From Alphaproteobacteria bacterium (lineage in GTDB: Bacteria; Pseudomonadota; Alphaproteobacteria; DSM-16000; Inquilinaceae): a stretch of DNA of 60,866 nucleotides. Under the pieces are notes generated by a model that saw only the letters and a list, made by a program, of their open reading frames with translations, ran no database searches and was not told the DNA's origin. A program made the translations under genes and the position numbers. This document shows, piece by piece, positions 53,042 through 60,866 of the stretch. The stretch spans positions 1 to 60,866 of the forward strand of contig JANQIX010000062.1 of the NCBI GenBank assembly GCA_028281925.1, written 5' to 3'. Position 1 is the first letter of the stretch; each line of letters opens with the position of its first letter.

Positions 53042-53608
53042 TCAGCTTGCCGGCATTGATCCGGGCCGAAGATAGGCAAAGGCATGCTGCACGTAATCGG
53101 CTTTCCCCAGCTCCACCCCTTGGCTTCGCAGGATGGCGTAGGCCGTGATCAGGTGGAAATAGAACTGGGGGACTGCCCAGTCTCGCGCGTATTGCTCACC
53201 GTCCATGTCGAAGATCATGCCGTTGCGAATCTGAACCTCGATTGACCGCTGCGCGCCGGCATCGAGTGCGTCCGGCCCAAAATCGCCCAGTAAGGAAAGC
53301 GCTTCACGGATTCGAGCCTGGGCCTCTGAGAGTGAACCCGGATCGTCCCCTGCGTTCCGACCCTCGCGGCCCAATTGGTCCAAGGCCTCAGGAAGCGGCT
53401 CACCCCGAAGCCTGAATGCCGCCTCCTGCGCTTGTAAGCAGGCAAAGCGGACCTGCGATGACAAAGGAAACATGTCGGGCGCGAGGCGCGCAGACAACAG
53501 CGCCTCGGCCTCTGTTTCCGGGAACTGTGCCTTTGCCTTGTCGAGCCAGTTCGATAAGGCGCGGAGCATCTGTGTGTAGGCCGGCACGATAAGGGTTGTC
53601 AGCGACAT
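53042..53608 (-). CDS. DUF1993-family protein
   Basis: 188 residues from the ATG at 53608. The family pattern is clear: an N-terminal YTQMLRALSNWLDKA helix, LAPDMFPLSSQVRFACLQAQEAAFRL in the middle, and a C-terminal PQFYFHLITAYAILRSQGV followed by GKADYVQH. DUF1993 proteins have a DinB-like four-helix fold; metal-binding residues are possible but not assured. A longer frame to 53704 adds an unsupported tail. It appears monocistronic. Function unknown. Confidence 0.82.
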   Translation of the reverse strand: MSLTTLIVPAYTQMLRALSNWLDKAKAQFPETEAEALLSARLAPDMFPLSSQVRFACLQAQEAAFRLRGEPLPEALDQLGREGRNAGDDPGSLSEAQARIREALSLLGDFGPDALDAGAQRSIEVQIRNGMIFDMDGEQYARDWAVPQFYFHLITAYAILRSQGVELGKADYVQHAFAYLRPGSMPAS

Positions 53609-54070
53609 GGGTGCCTCTGAAGCCTGTTGATCCAACAAGGGTCGATCCCGGACGTTCGTCCGATCCCCCACAGCCCTCGCCTCCGGTGAGGGAAAGCGTC
53701 TCACCTCAGGTCGTGCGTAACCTCACCGTCGTGGAACAGACGTTCCTGGTTGTTGCACGGAAGCCGCGTGGCACCTCCGATGGCCGAAATTCGTCAGCAT
53801 TCGAACGATGTGCCATGCCATAGCGAGATTGGTGCTGCGGTGATGCGTTCCCAACTCGTTGCCTGCTTCAACGCAGGACGTTGCAGAACCCGACCGAGGG
53901 CCAGTCTACTCCCTGCACCCGATGTTCGCCATCTGCGTTGGTGTGAGATCCAGCGTAGGGCATCTTGTAGAAAATCGCACGTTCCGCCAAGTGCTGCCGC
54001 TGCAGGAAATGGAGAAGATGCCGCCAGACCGCAGACTTCAACTCAGATTTCAAACCGGCCTCGCGAGCCC
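53609..54070. other. Intergenic stretch between DUF1993 and exoprotein genes
   Basis: About 460 bp. A 70-codon minus-strand frame at 53868-54080 overlaps the end of the exoprotein gene and has no recognised motif. Otherwise I see nothing. Confidence 0.3.
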
Positions 54071-57000
54071 CTACTCGCACGCGGTATCGGCCTCCCAGAC
54101 GTCGCTGACATAGGTTTCGACGCAGTCGTCCTCGCTCTCGGCCTCAGCACTTCCGGGGCCGGCCAAGGGCCTGCGCCCGTCGAAGTTGACCGGGGGGCCG
54201 GGCCGGCCGCCGGCCGCTGGCGGCGGTCCACCTGAGCCGCTCGGCGGACCGCCGGTCCGGCGCGGCGGTGGTCCATCCGGGCCGCCCGGCGGACCACCGG
54301 CCGCCGGCGACAGCCCGCCCGGGCCGCTCACGCCGCCGATGCTGAAGCCGTCGCCGAACACGTTGATCTGGAACGGTGCGCCCCGCTCATTGGTGAAGAA
54401 CGCAGCACCGCCGGGATCGCGGCTGCGGCTTCGCGCCGGCGGGATCTCGTCAAGCAGGGTTTCCACATCCGTCGGCAGGGCGGGGGCACCCGGCGGCGGG
54501 GGCGGCGCTGTCGGTGCAAAGGGCAGCGTGTAATAGGCGAAATTGCCGGCCACCAGGGCGCTGCCCGCGACGGGGTTCAGGGGGTCATAGGGGCCGAGTT
54601 CGAAGGCGAATGCCCCCTGGTCGTTCGGCACCCGCGGCACACCGTGCGCGATGCCGTTCAAGCGCGCCGCCGGTTCGACCGCATCGCCGGCTGCCGACGC
54701 CACATAGATCCGCAATTCGCCCGTCGGTGCGCTGTTGAACGCGCTGGCGGCATCGGCCGCCAGCAATACGCCAGCACCGATGATGGTGTCGCCGCCCCCA
54801 TAGGTCCCGTCGTCGTCGATCAGGTGCCCGATGAAGGCGTTGGCGAGCGTCGCCTCGCTGCCGACGGGCACGAGCACACTGCCGCTCACCGTGTTGCCGG
54901 CGTCCCCGTCGCCGGGCTCGTCACCGTGGCCGATCAGGGCATACTGATCGGCTGCGTCCTGGCCGGTCAGCGTCAGATTCGCAAGCACAGTCACGTCGAT
55001 CGCGCCGCTGTGGTTGCCGTCGGCATCCCATCCCCCGTGGCCGAGCTGGGCGTAGGCCTGCGGATTGGTTCCGCCGGCGAAGGCCACGTCGCGGGCCTGA
55101 GTGACCGTGATCGTGCCGCTGTGATCGCCGTTGGCCAATCGGCCTCCGTGGCCGAGCTGCGCGTAGGCGCCTTCACCGCCGCCGGTGAACGCCAGGTTGC
55201 CGGCGCGGGTGATCACGATGTTGCCGCTGTGACTGCCGTCGGCGGTGTTTCCTCCATGGCCGAGCTGTGCGTAGGCGCCTTCGCCCGTGCCGCCGGTGAA
55301 GGTCAGGTCGATGGCCTGGTCGATCCTGATCTCGCCACCATGACTGGCGTCGGCGGAATTGCCCCCGTGGCCAAGCTGGGCGTAGCCGCGCGGGCCGGTG
55401 CCGCCGGTGAATGTCAGGTCACCGGCCCGCTCGATCGTGATTGCGCCGCCATGACTGCCGTCCGCATTGTTTCCGCCGTGGCCGAGCTGGGCGTAGTTGC
55501 CGCCGGTGGCAGTGAAGATGATGTCGTTGGCCACGGCGATCGTGATGCTGCCGGTGTAGTTGCCGTCCGGCTCGACGCCGGGATTCAGGTCGCGGCCGCC
55601 GTGGCCGATCTGGACGTAGCTGTTCGGCCGGCTGCCCGCGGTGGCGGTCAGATTGCCGGGGGTGCCGTCGCCGTCGCTGAGCGCAATCGTGATCGCGCCG
55701 CCGATGTCGAAGCCGGCCGAGCCCGGGTCCCGGAAGCCGGCCTGGGCGAAGCCGCGGTCCGCCGTGCTGCTGCCCCGCAGCCTCATCGCCGCGGCGGCGA
55801 AATTGCTGGCGCCGAAGCGGGAGCCGACGGCGATGCCGATGCCCTGATTTCCGTTTCCGATGAAGATGGTGCCGCCGTCTATGCCGTAAGCGGCTGGTGT
55901 GGCCAGGATCGCGTCGATGTCCGTCGTCACCCCATCCCAGCCGGCGACCAGACTGGTGGCGCCGGTGCCGCTGCGGATGCTGGCATCGGCGCGGATATGC
56001 GACCGGGCGAGCATCACGATGGCCGCAACGCCGCCGACCGACAGGGTCGCGTTCACGTCGATCTCGCCGCCCCGGGCCCGGTAGTCGATGTTGAGCACGC
56101 CGTTCGTGCCCCTGACCGGCGCGTTCTGCACCAGGTCGGCATCGGCGATGGCAGAGAACGTGGCCGCATTGTCGGCGCTCGGATCGTCGGCGAAGTTGAC
56201 CGTGATGGCATCGACGATTTCGATGTTGCCGGCTTGGCCCGCGTCGCCACCCGGCGCGTTGCTGGTGTCCAGCGTGAAGTCGGTGCCCGATTCCAGGGCG
56301 GCCTCGATCGTCTGGATGTCGACGAAGGAGAAGCCCGCCGTGCAGTTCCCGGCCGCCGCGGCAGCGCACAGGTCGGTCGGGTCGATCAGCACGCCGCCCG
56401 ACTGCCCGGCTGCGGCACTCAGGTCGAAGGCGCCCGTGACCGTGACATGGCCGCCCGACACCTCCGCGAAGCCGCCGTTGCCGCCAACAGCCCCGCCGCG
56501 TGCGCGGATGCGGCCCTGGAAGTCCATCTCCTGGTTGGCCCAGGCGATCACCGTGCCGCCATCGCCCCGGTCCACGGCATCGGCCGCGACCTCCGCGCCT
56601 GCGGCGATGTAGACGATGTCGGCTTCGGGGATGAAGTCCTCGGTCTCGTAGCCCGCATCCATGACGATCGTGGTGCCGGAGCGTCCGCCGGCCGCCGGGG
56701 CAAGGTAGGCGAGCCCGCCCGTCGGCGCATGTGCACCGCCGCGTTCGGCCCCGCCGATCAGCACCGTGCCGCCACCGGCCGGGCCCGAGGCGTCGATATT
56801 GGCTGCCAGGTCCAGTTCCAGCCGGTCGCCCAGCACGTGAACCGTGCCGCCCGTTTCGCCCGCATCGTCGCCTGTGGCGTTGATCGTACCCGCGACCTGC
56901 ACGGTGCCCTCGTCGCCGCCCAGCAGCACCACTTGGCCCTCTTGGGTGCCGACCGTGCGTGCTTGGACCACGCCGTCGAGATTGATGACGTCGTCGATCA

Positions 57001-57808
57001 CGCCGGCAGCCGCATCGGCGGTCAGAATCACCTGTCCGCCGTCGGCCAGGATCGCGCCCGTGTTCTCCGCCAGCGCGCCGACCGGATTGCCGTTGCTGTC
57101 CAACGGAAGCTGCGTCGTCGGATCGGTGATCGCAAAGTTCACCAGCCCATCGCCGTAATAGTCCAGCGCGAAGCCCTGGCCACCGCCGAGGATCGCCACA
57201 TCGGCGACGATGGTGCCGGAATTGCGCACGCCCGGGCCGACCAGGGCCGCCAAACCACTGGCGTTGATGGTGCCGCGGTTCTCCACCACTGCGGTCGGGT
57301 CGCCGGCGATGTCGAACTCCAGCCGGCCGCCGACCATGAAGCGGTCGTCCATGATGTCGAGTGACGTCGCGACGATTGAGGCTACGTCGATCTCCGCATC
57401 GGGCCCGAAAACGACGCCGGCGGGGTTGGAGATGAAAATCTGCCCGTTGGAGCTGAGCGAACCAAGGATCTCCGAGGCTTCACCGGAGAGCACCCGGTTC
57501 AGCGCCGCGGCGAGCGCATGCGGCTGGACGAAGGTCACACGCTCGTTCGCTGCCACTTCGAAGGTCTGCCACTCGATGATGACGCGGTCTGAGCCCTGGC
57601 GAATGGTGACGCTCTCGGCCCCGTATTCGATTTCCGCCTGGCCTTCGACGACCGCACCATCCGTCGGCAGTGCCCATGTGGGGCTGGCGGTCGCCAGCCA
57701 GCCGCAGACCGCGGCGGCGGTCAGCACGGTCGTGCCGGCCAATATGCAGCGCAGCGACCGGGCGGCCGGTTGGGTCCGGGTCACCATGGTCCTGCGAAAG
57801 GTCGACAT
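54071..57808 (-). CDS. Filamentous-haemagglutinin-type exoprotein (two-partner secretion, TpsA)
   Basis: 1245 residues from the ATG at 57808 (GGGGAG site). The long signal peptide (~46 residues) ends near TWALP. The TPS domain follows (~47-300), with NGQIFISNPAGVVFG (121-135, family NPxG) and DVASIVATSLDI. The middle is a beta-helix, with a 37-residue repeat unit carrying AQLGHGG at ~670-960. The tail has a Pro/Gly-rich linker (~1160-1215) and ends CVETYVSDVWEADTACE, bounded by two Cys 14 residues apart. It should be exported by a TpsB porin and displayed as an adhesin. No tpsB gene is in the window. Confidence 0.88.
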   Translation of the reverse strand: MSTFRRTMVTRTQPAARSLRCILAGTTVLTAAAVCGWLATASPTWALPTDGAVVEGQAEIEYGAESVTIRQGSDRVIIEWQTFEVAANERVTFVQPHALAAALNRVLSGEASEILGSLSSNGQIFISNPAGVVFGPDAEIDVASIVATSLDIMDDRFMVGGRLEFDIAGDPTAVVENRGTINASGLAALVGPGVRNSGTIVADVAILGGGQGFALDYYGDGLVNFAITDPTTQLPLDSNGNPVGALAENTGAILADGGQVILTADAAAGVIDDVINLDGVVQARTVGTQEGQVVLLGGDEGTVQVAGTINATGDDAGETGGTVHVLGDRLELDLAANIDASGPAGGGTVLIGGAERGGAHAPTGGLAYLAPAAGGRSGTTIVMDAGYETEDFIPEADIVYIAAGAEVAADAVDRGDGGTVIAWANQEMDFQGRIRARGGAVGGNGGFAEVSGGHVTVTGAFDLSAAAGQSGGVLIDPTDLCAAAAAGNCTAGFSFVDIQTIEAALESGTDFTLDTSNAPGGDAGQAGNIEIVDAITVNFADDPSADNAATFSAIADADLVQNAPVRGTNGVLNIDYRARGGEIDVNATLSVGGVAAIVMLARSHIRADASIRSGTGATSLVAGWDGVTTDIDAILATPAAYGIDGGTIFIGNGNQGIGIAVGSRFGASNFAAAAMRLRGSSTADRGFAQAGFRDPGSAGFDIGGAITIALSDGDGTPGNLTATAGSRPNSYVQIGHGGRDLNPGVEPDGNYTGSITIAVANDIIFTATGGNYAQLGHGGNNADGSHGGAITIERAGDLTFTGGTGPRGYAQLGHGGNSADASHGGEIRIDQAIDLTFTGGTGEGAYAQLGHGGNTADGSHSGNIVITRAGNLAFTGGGEGAYAQLGHGGRLANGDHSGTITVTQARDVAFAGGTNPQAYAQLGHGGWDADGNHSGAIDVTVLANLTLTGQDAADQYALIGHGDEPGDGDAGNTVSGSVLVPVGSEATLANAFIGHLIDDDGTYGGGDTIIGAGVLLAADAASAFNSAPTGELRIYVASAAGDAVEPAARLNGIAHGVPRVPNDQGAFAFELGPYDPLNPVAGSALVAGNFAYYTLPFAPTAPPPPPGAPALPTDVETLLDEIPPARSRSRDPGGAAFFTNERGAPFQINVFGDGFSIGGVSGPGGLSPAAGGPPGGPDGPPPRRTGGPPSGSGGPPPAAGGRPGPPVNFDGRRPLAGPGSAEAESEDDCVETYVSDVWEADTACE
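54930..55620 (-). repeat. 111-bp tandem repeats in the exoprotein gene
   Basis: The motif encoding AQLGHGG recurs at 55041, 55152, 55260, 55371 and 55482 (spacing 111, 108, 111, 111). Weaker ends lie at ~54930 and ~55604. It forms in-frame 36-37-residue beta-helix rungs. Confidence 0.8.
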
Positions 57809-58166
57809 ATCTCTCCCCTTCTGTTTGCCGCTCGCTCCTTGGGCACGAGCCGCATGCGCTGTTTCAGACCACAACGCGCCCGGCGCGGAAACGCCGAGCA
57901 ACAAGTAAAGGGCGCTGTTCTGAGGAGCTATATTGGTAAGGACCCATTGGGCCCTTGCCGGTGAGCCAAGTCAGAGTTTGCGCGATCCGGCCAGGGGCGT
58001 ATCAAAATATAACAGTTAATTCAATATAATAGTCTCATTAACTTTGTAATATTCGCATTAATCTGATCAAATGCCAGCGCAAGCCAATCCATGCGGCATT
58101 TGTTTTAGTTAAGAGTATTGAAAAACTGCGAAACATAACTCAACATACTTGAAGGAATGCGCAGAA
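57809..58166 (-). promoter_or_regulatory. AT-rich control region of the exoprotein gene
   Basis: 57995-58150 is very AT-rich (TATAAC, AATATAATAG, TTAACTTTG), unlike the flanks. It lies 190-350 bp upstream of the exoprotein start and is a likely promoter/silencer-binding segment. No gene is seen. Confidence 0.5.
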
Positions 58167-58193
58167 GGCGGATGACCCATCCGGTCATCCGCC
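58167..58193. terminator. Perfect 11-bp hairpin upstream of the exoprotein promoter
   Basis: GGCGGATGACC and GGTCATCCGCC flank a 5-base loop. It could insulate the exoprotein promoter from the IS remnant to the right. There is no T-tract. Confidence 0.6.
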
Positions 58194-58389
58194 TGCATGT
58201 CCGGGCAATCCCCCATGCGCGTCCGTCAGCTCATCCCGCTGAACGAGGTTGAGGAATTCGTTCGCCTCGATGCCCAAGGCCGACCCTTCGATGAAGTCGC
58301 GGTCGGCCGGCCTTAGACCAGCCGGCGGACCGGACCGACCCATGCCGGCCGTGGCGTAGCCCCCGGATCAGCTACAGCAAGCCCTGGGG

Positions 58390-58787
58390 AACGATGCCGG
58401 TGCCGCTGCGTCGGCCGCTTCATGGGACGGCGATGCCGGTTTCTGAGACTGTCGCCCGCGCCGGCCTCGCCGCCTGGTGCCGGCATTATCCGATCGAATG
58501 GCTTGCACGAGGCAGGCTGTGTCGGCGTTGTCGCCGCAGGCCTCTGAGATCGCGGTGACGATCCGGCCCCAGATGCCCGCGTCGCGCCACCGGACGAAGC
58601 GGTTGTAGCAGGTCGTGTATGGCCCATAGGCCCGCGGCAGGGTCCGCCACGGCGCCCCCGACCGCAGCACCCAGATGATGCCGTTCAAGGTTTGCCGGTC
58701 GTCGACGCGCGGAACGCCACGGGGCTTGTTGGGCAGAACAGGCTTGATCGCTGCCCACTGACGATCCGTCAGCTCGTAGTTTCGCAT
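58390..58787 (-). pseudogene. IS5-family transposase remnant (N-terminal part)
   Basis: From the ATG at 58787 the product begins MRNYELTDRQWAAIKPVLP and continues NGIIWVLRSGAPWRTLPRAYGP then FVRWRDAGIW, the standard first half of an IS5/IS427-type transposase. After ACGDNADTACLVQAI the match ends and the frame runs into unrelated sequence before stopping, so the catalytic DDE domain is missing. No second frame with the rest was found and no terminal inverted repeats were identified. It marks past insertion between the exoprotein gene and the cassette to its right. Confidence 0.75.
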
Positions 58788-59543
58788 TGTCCTATCTCCC
58801 AGTCTCGACGCTACCCTTGGACGCTCCAGCCCATGTCGCAGCATGGCCATACGCAGGGGCTCCAAGATCGCATCGACGCTCGCGTTGAATTGCTGCGCTT
58901 GGCAGCGCGCGTCTCCACCCGTCCGGTTGGTCTGGCGAGCTCCTCGAAGCGGCGGACTGACGTGAGAATGCGGCACGAGACACCCGCATTCGCTGCCGGA
59001 TAACCCTTCGACGGTCTGCAATATCGCTCAGTAATGCAGATGCCGCAGATCGCGAAACAGCGCCATATTGTCGATATAGGAATAAATAAATCTCAGAGAG
59101 AGTACAAAGAAAAGCCTGCGCCTTACTTGTAACAAAATCTATCAAATCGGGCTGAGAACTTGCTCTTCTGTCCCGTCCTTCGCGCCTGTTCGAAACGGGG
59201 TTTGAGCCATCCCGACGGCGTCCGCAAAGTCCCGGTCGGTCACGTCTGCCCATATGCGAGACGCGCCCCATCCTTGGCTGTGGCCACAAATCGATTGGCC
59301 GTATGAGCCAGGTTTTCTGGTTCCCGGTACCGGCGCATGCTTTTCCAATGCGTCAGCAGCGTCGGCGATGGGCATCGACGGCTCTGCCTGGGCGTGGAAG
59401 GGGACCGTCACTGCCAACCCGGCCCGCAATGACGGTCCGCCGTATGGGGCCGGGCTTCGCCGCGGCTCGACGCGACCTAAACGCCTCTCGGCTCGGCCGG
59501 AGCCAATACTGCGTTTACAGCCTGCTGCTTCGGCGTCGACTGA
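58788..59543. other. Region between IS remnant and unknown gene
   Basis: About 750 bp. It contains one copy of a ~90-bp AT-rich repeat (59080-59169). A 95-codon minus-strand frame at 59142-59429 has a plausible but unrecognised product; its plus-strand shadow is equally open, so I do not call it. Confidence 0.35.
59080..59169. repeat. AT-rich ~90-bp direct repeat, copy 1
   Basis: An AATAAATAAA block at 59081, CTTGTAACAAAATCTATCAA at 59126-59145, and TTGCTCTTC near 59160. The same blocks with the same spacing (46 bases between the first two) recur at 60521-60609. Confidence 0.65.
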
Positions 59544-60335
59544 CTAAACTGATTTGAGCTTTATGGAGATGACTGCCGCCAGCTCTTGGATGTGGCATAA
59601 ACGTGCTGCGTCAGCCTCCTCTTTCGTGAGCCCGAACAGTTCAGCGATAATCGCAGATGTAAGATCGCACCGGCTATTGCAGTGGTGCCGCGCCAATTGT
59701 TCAGCGTGCAGCTTGCGATTCTTTCCAAGGTTGCCCGTTGCCCATTTGTAAGTCGCTTTCACTTTGGCGCGAGTCTGTTCGATTGCCGAACCGATAACGG
59801 GAACGGCAGAACCCATCCTTCGGATCTTCTTCTTTTCTTTCTGGGCGATAATATAGGGGAGAATGATATTCTGAACATGGCTATGTTCGAGTTTCTGATC
59901 GTCGCATTGGTAGGCGGCGGCGTCTGCATAAATCTTCTGTAAGTTCTTGATATGCGTGTTCGTCTTGTAGGCTGAAATGCCGTGCTTGGCTGACTGCGCT
60001 GCGGTCAGTGCTGCGCTGGCGACCAGCAGCGCGATCGGCCCTGCCCCGAGGGTCGCTCCAGAGATAAGCGCCCCCCATCCGGCCTTGCCCATCAAAGCCC
60101 CGCCTGTGGCACTGTTCACCAGGTTCAGGGTTCCCGTCGTCCTGGCGGCGATCTGTTTGGCGATATTGCCGGTGATCTTTGCCCTGTTATCGATCTTCAG
60201 CATATTCCTGGCGTTGAGGGACGCCGGGCCTGGACTCTGCCAAGCTTGGCTGTGTCCGTCCTCGTCATTGTCCGGATCCTGATCGATCATCGAATCCAGT
60301 GTGTCGATCGCGACCATAACGGATACGTTTGTCAT
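59544..60335 (-). CDS. Unrecognised protein with a glycine-rich hydrophobic segment, low GC
   Basis: 263 residues from the ATG at 60335, with AGGAG six bases upstream. Layout: an acidic N-terminus (DQDPDNDEDG); a glycine- and alanine-rich hydrophobic stretch at ~80-125 (ALISGATLGAGPIALLVASA); a helical basic middle (IAQKEKKKIRRMGSAVPVIG); and a mixed C-terminus with HHCNSRCDL and IIAELFGLTKEEADAARL. There is no signal peptide. GC and codon use are clearly below the neighbours, which suggests transfer. It sits between two copies of a 90-bp repeat and between two exoprotein genes. A membrane-inserting effector or its accessory is conceivable but unproven. Confidence 0.7.
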   Translation of the reverse strand: MTNVSVMVAIDTLDSMIDQDPDNDEDGHSQAWQSPGPASLNARNMLKIDNRAKITGNIAKQIAARTTGTLNLVNSATGGALMGKAGWGALISGATLGAGPIALLVASAALTAAQSAKHGISAYKTNTHIKNLQKIYADAAAYQCDDQKLEHSHVQNIILPYIIAQKEKKKIRRMGSAVPVIGSAIEQTRAKVKATYKWATGNLGKNRKLHAEQLARHHCNSRCDLTSAIIAELFGLTKEEADAARLCHIQELAAVISIKLKSV

Positions 60336-60767
60336 CTGTCGCTCCTGTGCTTCGGTTGTAAGCACGCTAATCGGCGGGGGATTGCTCCGGTTTGGACCGA
60401 TGGGTCTGGCTCCGAGGCGCGAGAACCGCAGAGTCCGCTAGCGCATCTCACGTCCGTGCTCTCGGATCTGTGGCCCCGTCCAAATCGGCGCCCGAAAAAC
60501 AACGATATGAACTGGCATCGGGATAAATAAAAATCGTAAGAAATACAAGAATTCACAGGATTTTTATTTGTAACAAAGTCTATCAATTCAAATCGATACT
60601 TCGCTCTTCCACAGAATCCGGAAGATCCGGGAGGAGGTAACGGTGCGGGACGGGTCCGGGTACGCCGGACGCCGCGGACTCACCCCTGCACTTGCATGGG
60701 GGGGCCGCGACGTCTCAAAGCCGCACCCGGAAGCCGGTCAGACGGCCGGCACCCGGCCTGCCGTCAG
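60336..60767. other. Intergenic region between unknown gene and second exoprotein gene
   Basis: About 430 bp, AT-rich around 60500-60600, including repeat copy 2. No gene is seen. It probably carries the promoter of the 263-residue protein. Confidence 0.4.
60521..60609. repeat. AT-rich ~90-bp direct repeat, copy 2
   Basis: Contains GATAAATAAA at 60522, TTTGTAACAAAGTCTATCAA at 60567-60586 (18 of 20 identical to copy 1), and TTCGCTCTTC at 60600. It lies 1441 bp from copy 1. Confidence 0.65.
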
Positions 60768-60866
60768 CTACTGGCACGCCGTGTCGACGTTCCAGAAGTC
60801 GGCGAAATAGGTCTCCACGCAGGTGTCCTCGGCCTGGGCCTGCTGGCTGCCGGGGCCGGCCGCCGG
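60768..60866 (-). CDS. C-terminus of a second exoprotein of the same type (cut by window edge)
   Basis: The 32 residues before the TAG stop at 60768 read PAAGPGS then QQAQAED then TCVETYFADFWNVDTACQ. This aligns with the tail of the haemagglutinin-type protein at 54071 (LAGPGS, ESEDD, CVETYVSDVWEADTACE). The two cysteines have identical spacing of 14 residues. The rest of the gene lies beyond the window on the minus strand. It is very probably a paralogous TpsA exoprotein. Confidence 0.8.
   Translation of the reverse strand, partial: PAAGPGSQQAQAEDTCVETYFADFWNVDTACQ

Noticed and set aside
53868..54080. 70-codon minus-strand frame
   Set aside because: Overlaps the end of the exoprotein gene, has no motif, and has an equally open complement.
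54930..55620. Regular repeats suggesting a CRISPR array
   Set aside because: Units are 108-111 bp, in frame, without spacer/repeat structure, and encode protein rungs.
54644..57364. 906-codon plus-strand open frame
   Set aside because: Antisense shadow of the haemagglutinin-type gene. Its product is low-complexity Arg/Ala/Val with no domain, and the minus strand has a signal peptide, TPS motifs and a ribosome site.
58215..58316. 33-codon plus-strand frame next to the hairpin
   Set aside because: Too short, with a similarly open minus-strand frame; no evidence for either.
59142..59429. 95-codon minus-strand frame next to the IS remnant
   Set aside because: Plausible composition but no ribosome site or homology I recognise, and the opposite strand is equally open.

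Overview
The window is GC-rich chromosomal DNA with dense gene packing, GTG/TTG starts and short intergenic hairpin repeats. Its gene families (HpcH/HpaI CoA-ester lyase, PPi-type phosphofructokinase, FeS-BCP photolyase beside DUF6134, many GntR/FCD regulators, Tat-exported PhoX) point to an alphaproteobacterium, most likely a Rhodospirillales-like aquatic heterotroph. This placement is inferred from gene content only. I recognised no rRNA, tRNA or CRISPR.

Layout. 0-10.5 kb: a GntP permease, a patatin lipase, a polysaccharide pyruvyl transferase overlapping nhaA, a Tat-exported rubredoxin with unusual cysteine spacing, a redoxin/prolyl-hydroxylase fusion, and phoX with a candidate Pho box and a good terminator. 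10.8-15.6 kb: a DUF6134 / FeS-BCP photolyase / SDR operon, a CitE-like lyase and a small glycine-zipper lipoprotein. 15.8-18.9 kb: a convergent pair that looks like an inositol phosphodiester pathway, a CDP-alcohol phosphotransferase of DIPP-synthase type facing an inositol-phosphate synthase fused to a cytidylyltransferase. 19.3-22.7 kb: a paraoxonase-like lactonase and a low-GC SGNH-hydrolase gene that looks transferred. 22.8-28 kb: asd, a GntR regulator, and a PPi-type phosphofructokinase behind a GlpX-like protein that lacks key catalytic residues. 28.7-33.6 kb: a sugar-acid catabolic cluster (L-fuconate dehydratase, a variant PdxA-like dehydrogenase, GntR) and a LysR/tautomerase divergon. 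33.7-39.1 kb: a methyltransferase, a secreted beta-propeller protein, an SDR-DoxX fusion and a DUF2269 membrane protein.

39.5-60.9 kb is rich in surface proteins. A 2870-residue multidomain protein combines a Calx-beta domain, a sorbosone-dehydrogenase propeller, cadherin-like Ig repeats and two kinds of repeated carbohydrate-type modules, and is followed by a small EGG-repeat lipoprotein. Then come a PaaK-like ligase, a four-cysteine small protein, a CadC-type regulator with TPRs, a HEAT-like protein and a DUF1993 protein. The last 7 kb holds a filamentous-haemagglutinin (two-partner secretion) exoprotein with 37-residue repeats, a broken IS5-family transposase, and an unrecognised 263-residue protein between two copies of a ~90-bp AT-rich repeat. 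At the very edge is the C-terminus of a second exoprotein sharing the first one's cysteine-bounded tail.

The best candidates for something not well described are the inositol-phosphate synthase-cytidylyltransferase fusion with its partner, the shared cysteine tail of the two exoproteins with the cassette between them, and the active-site-altered GlpX next to a reversible phosphofructokinase.
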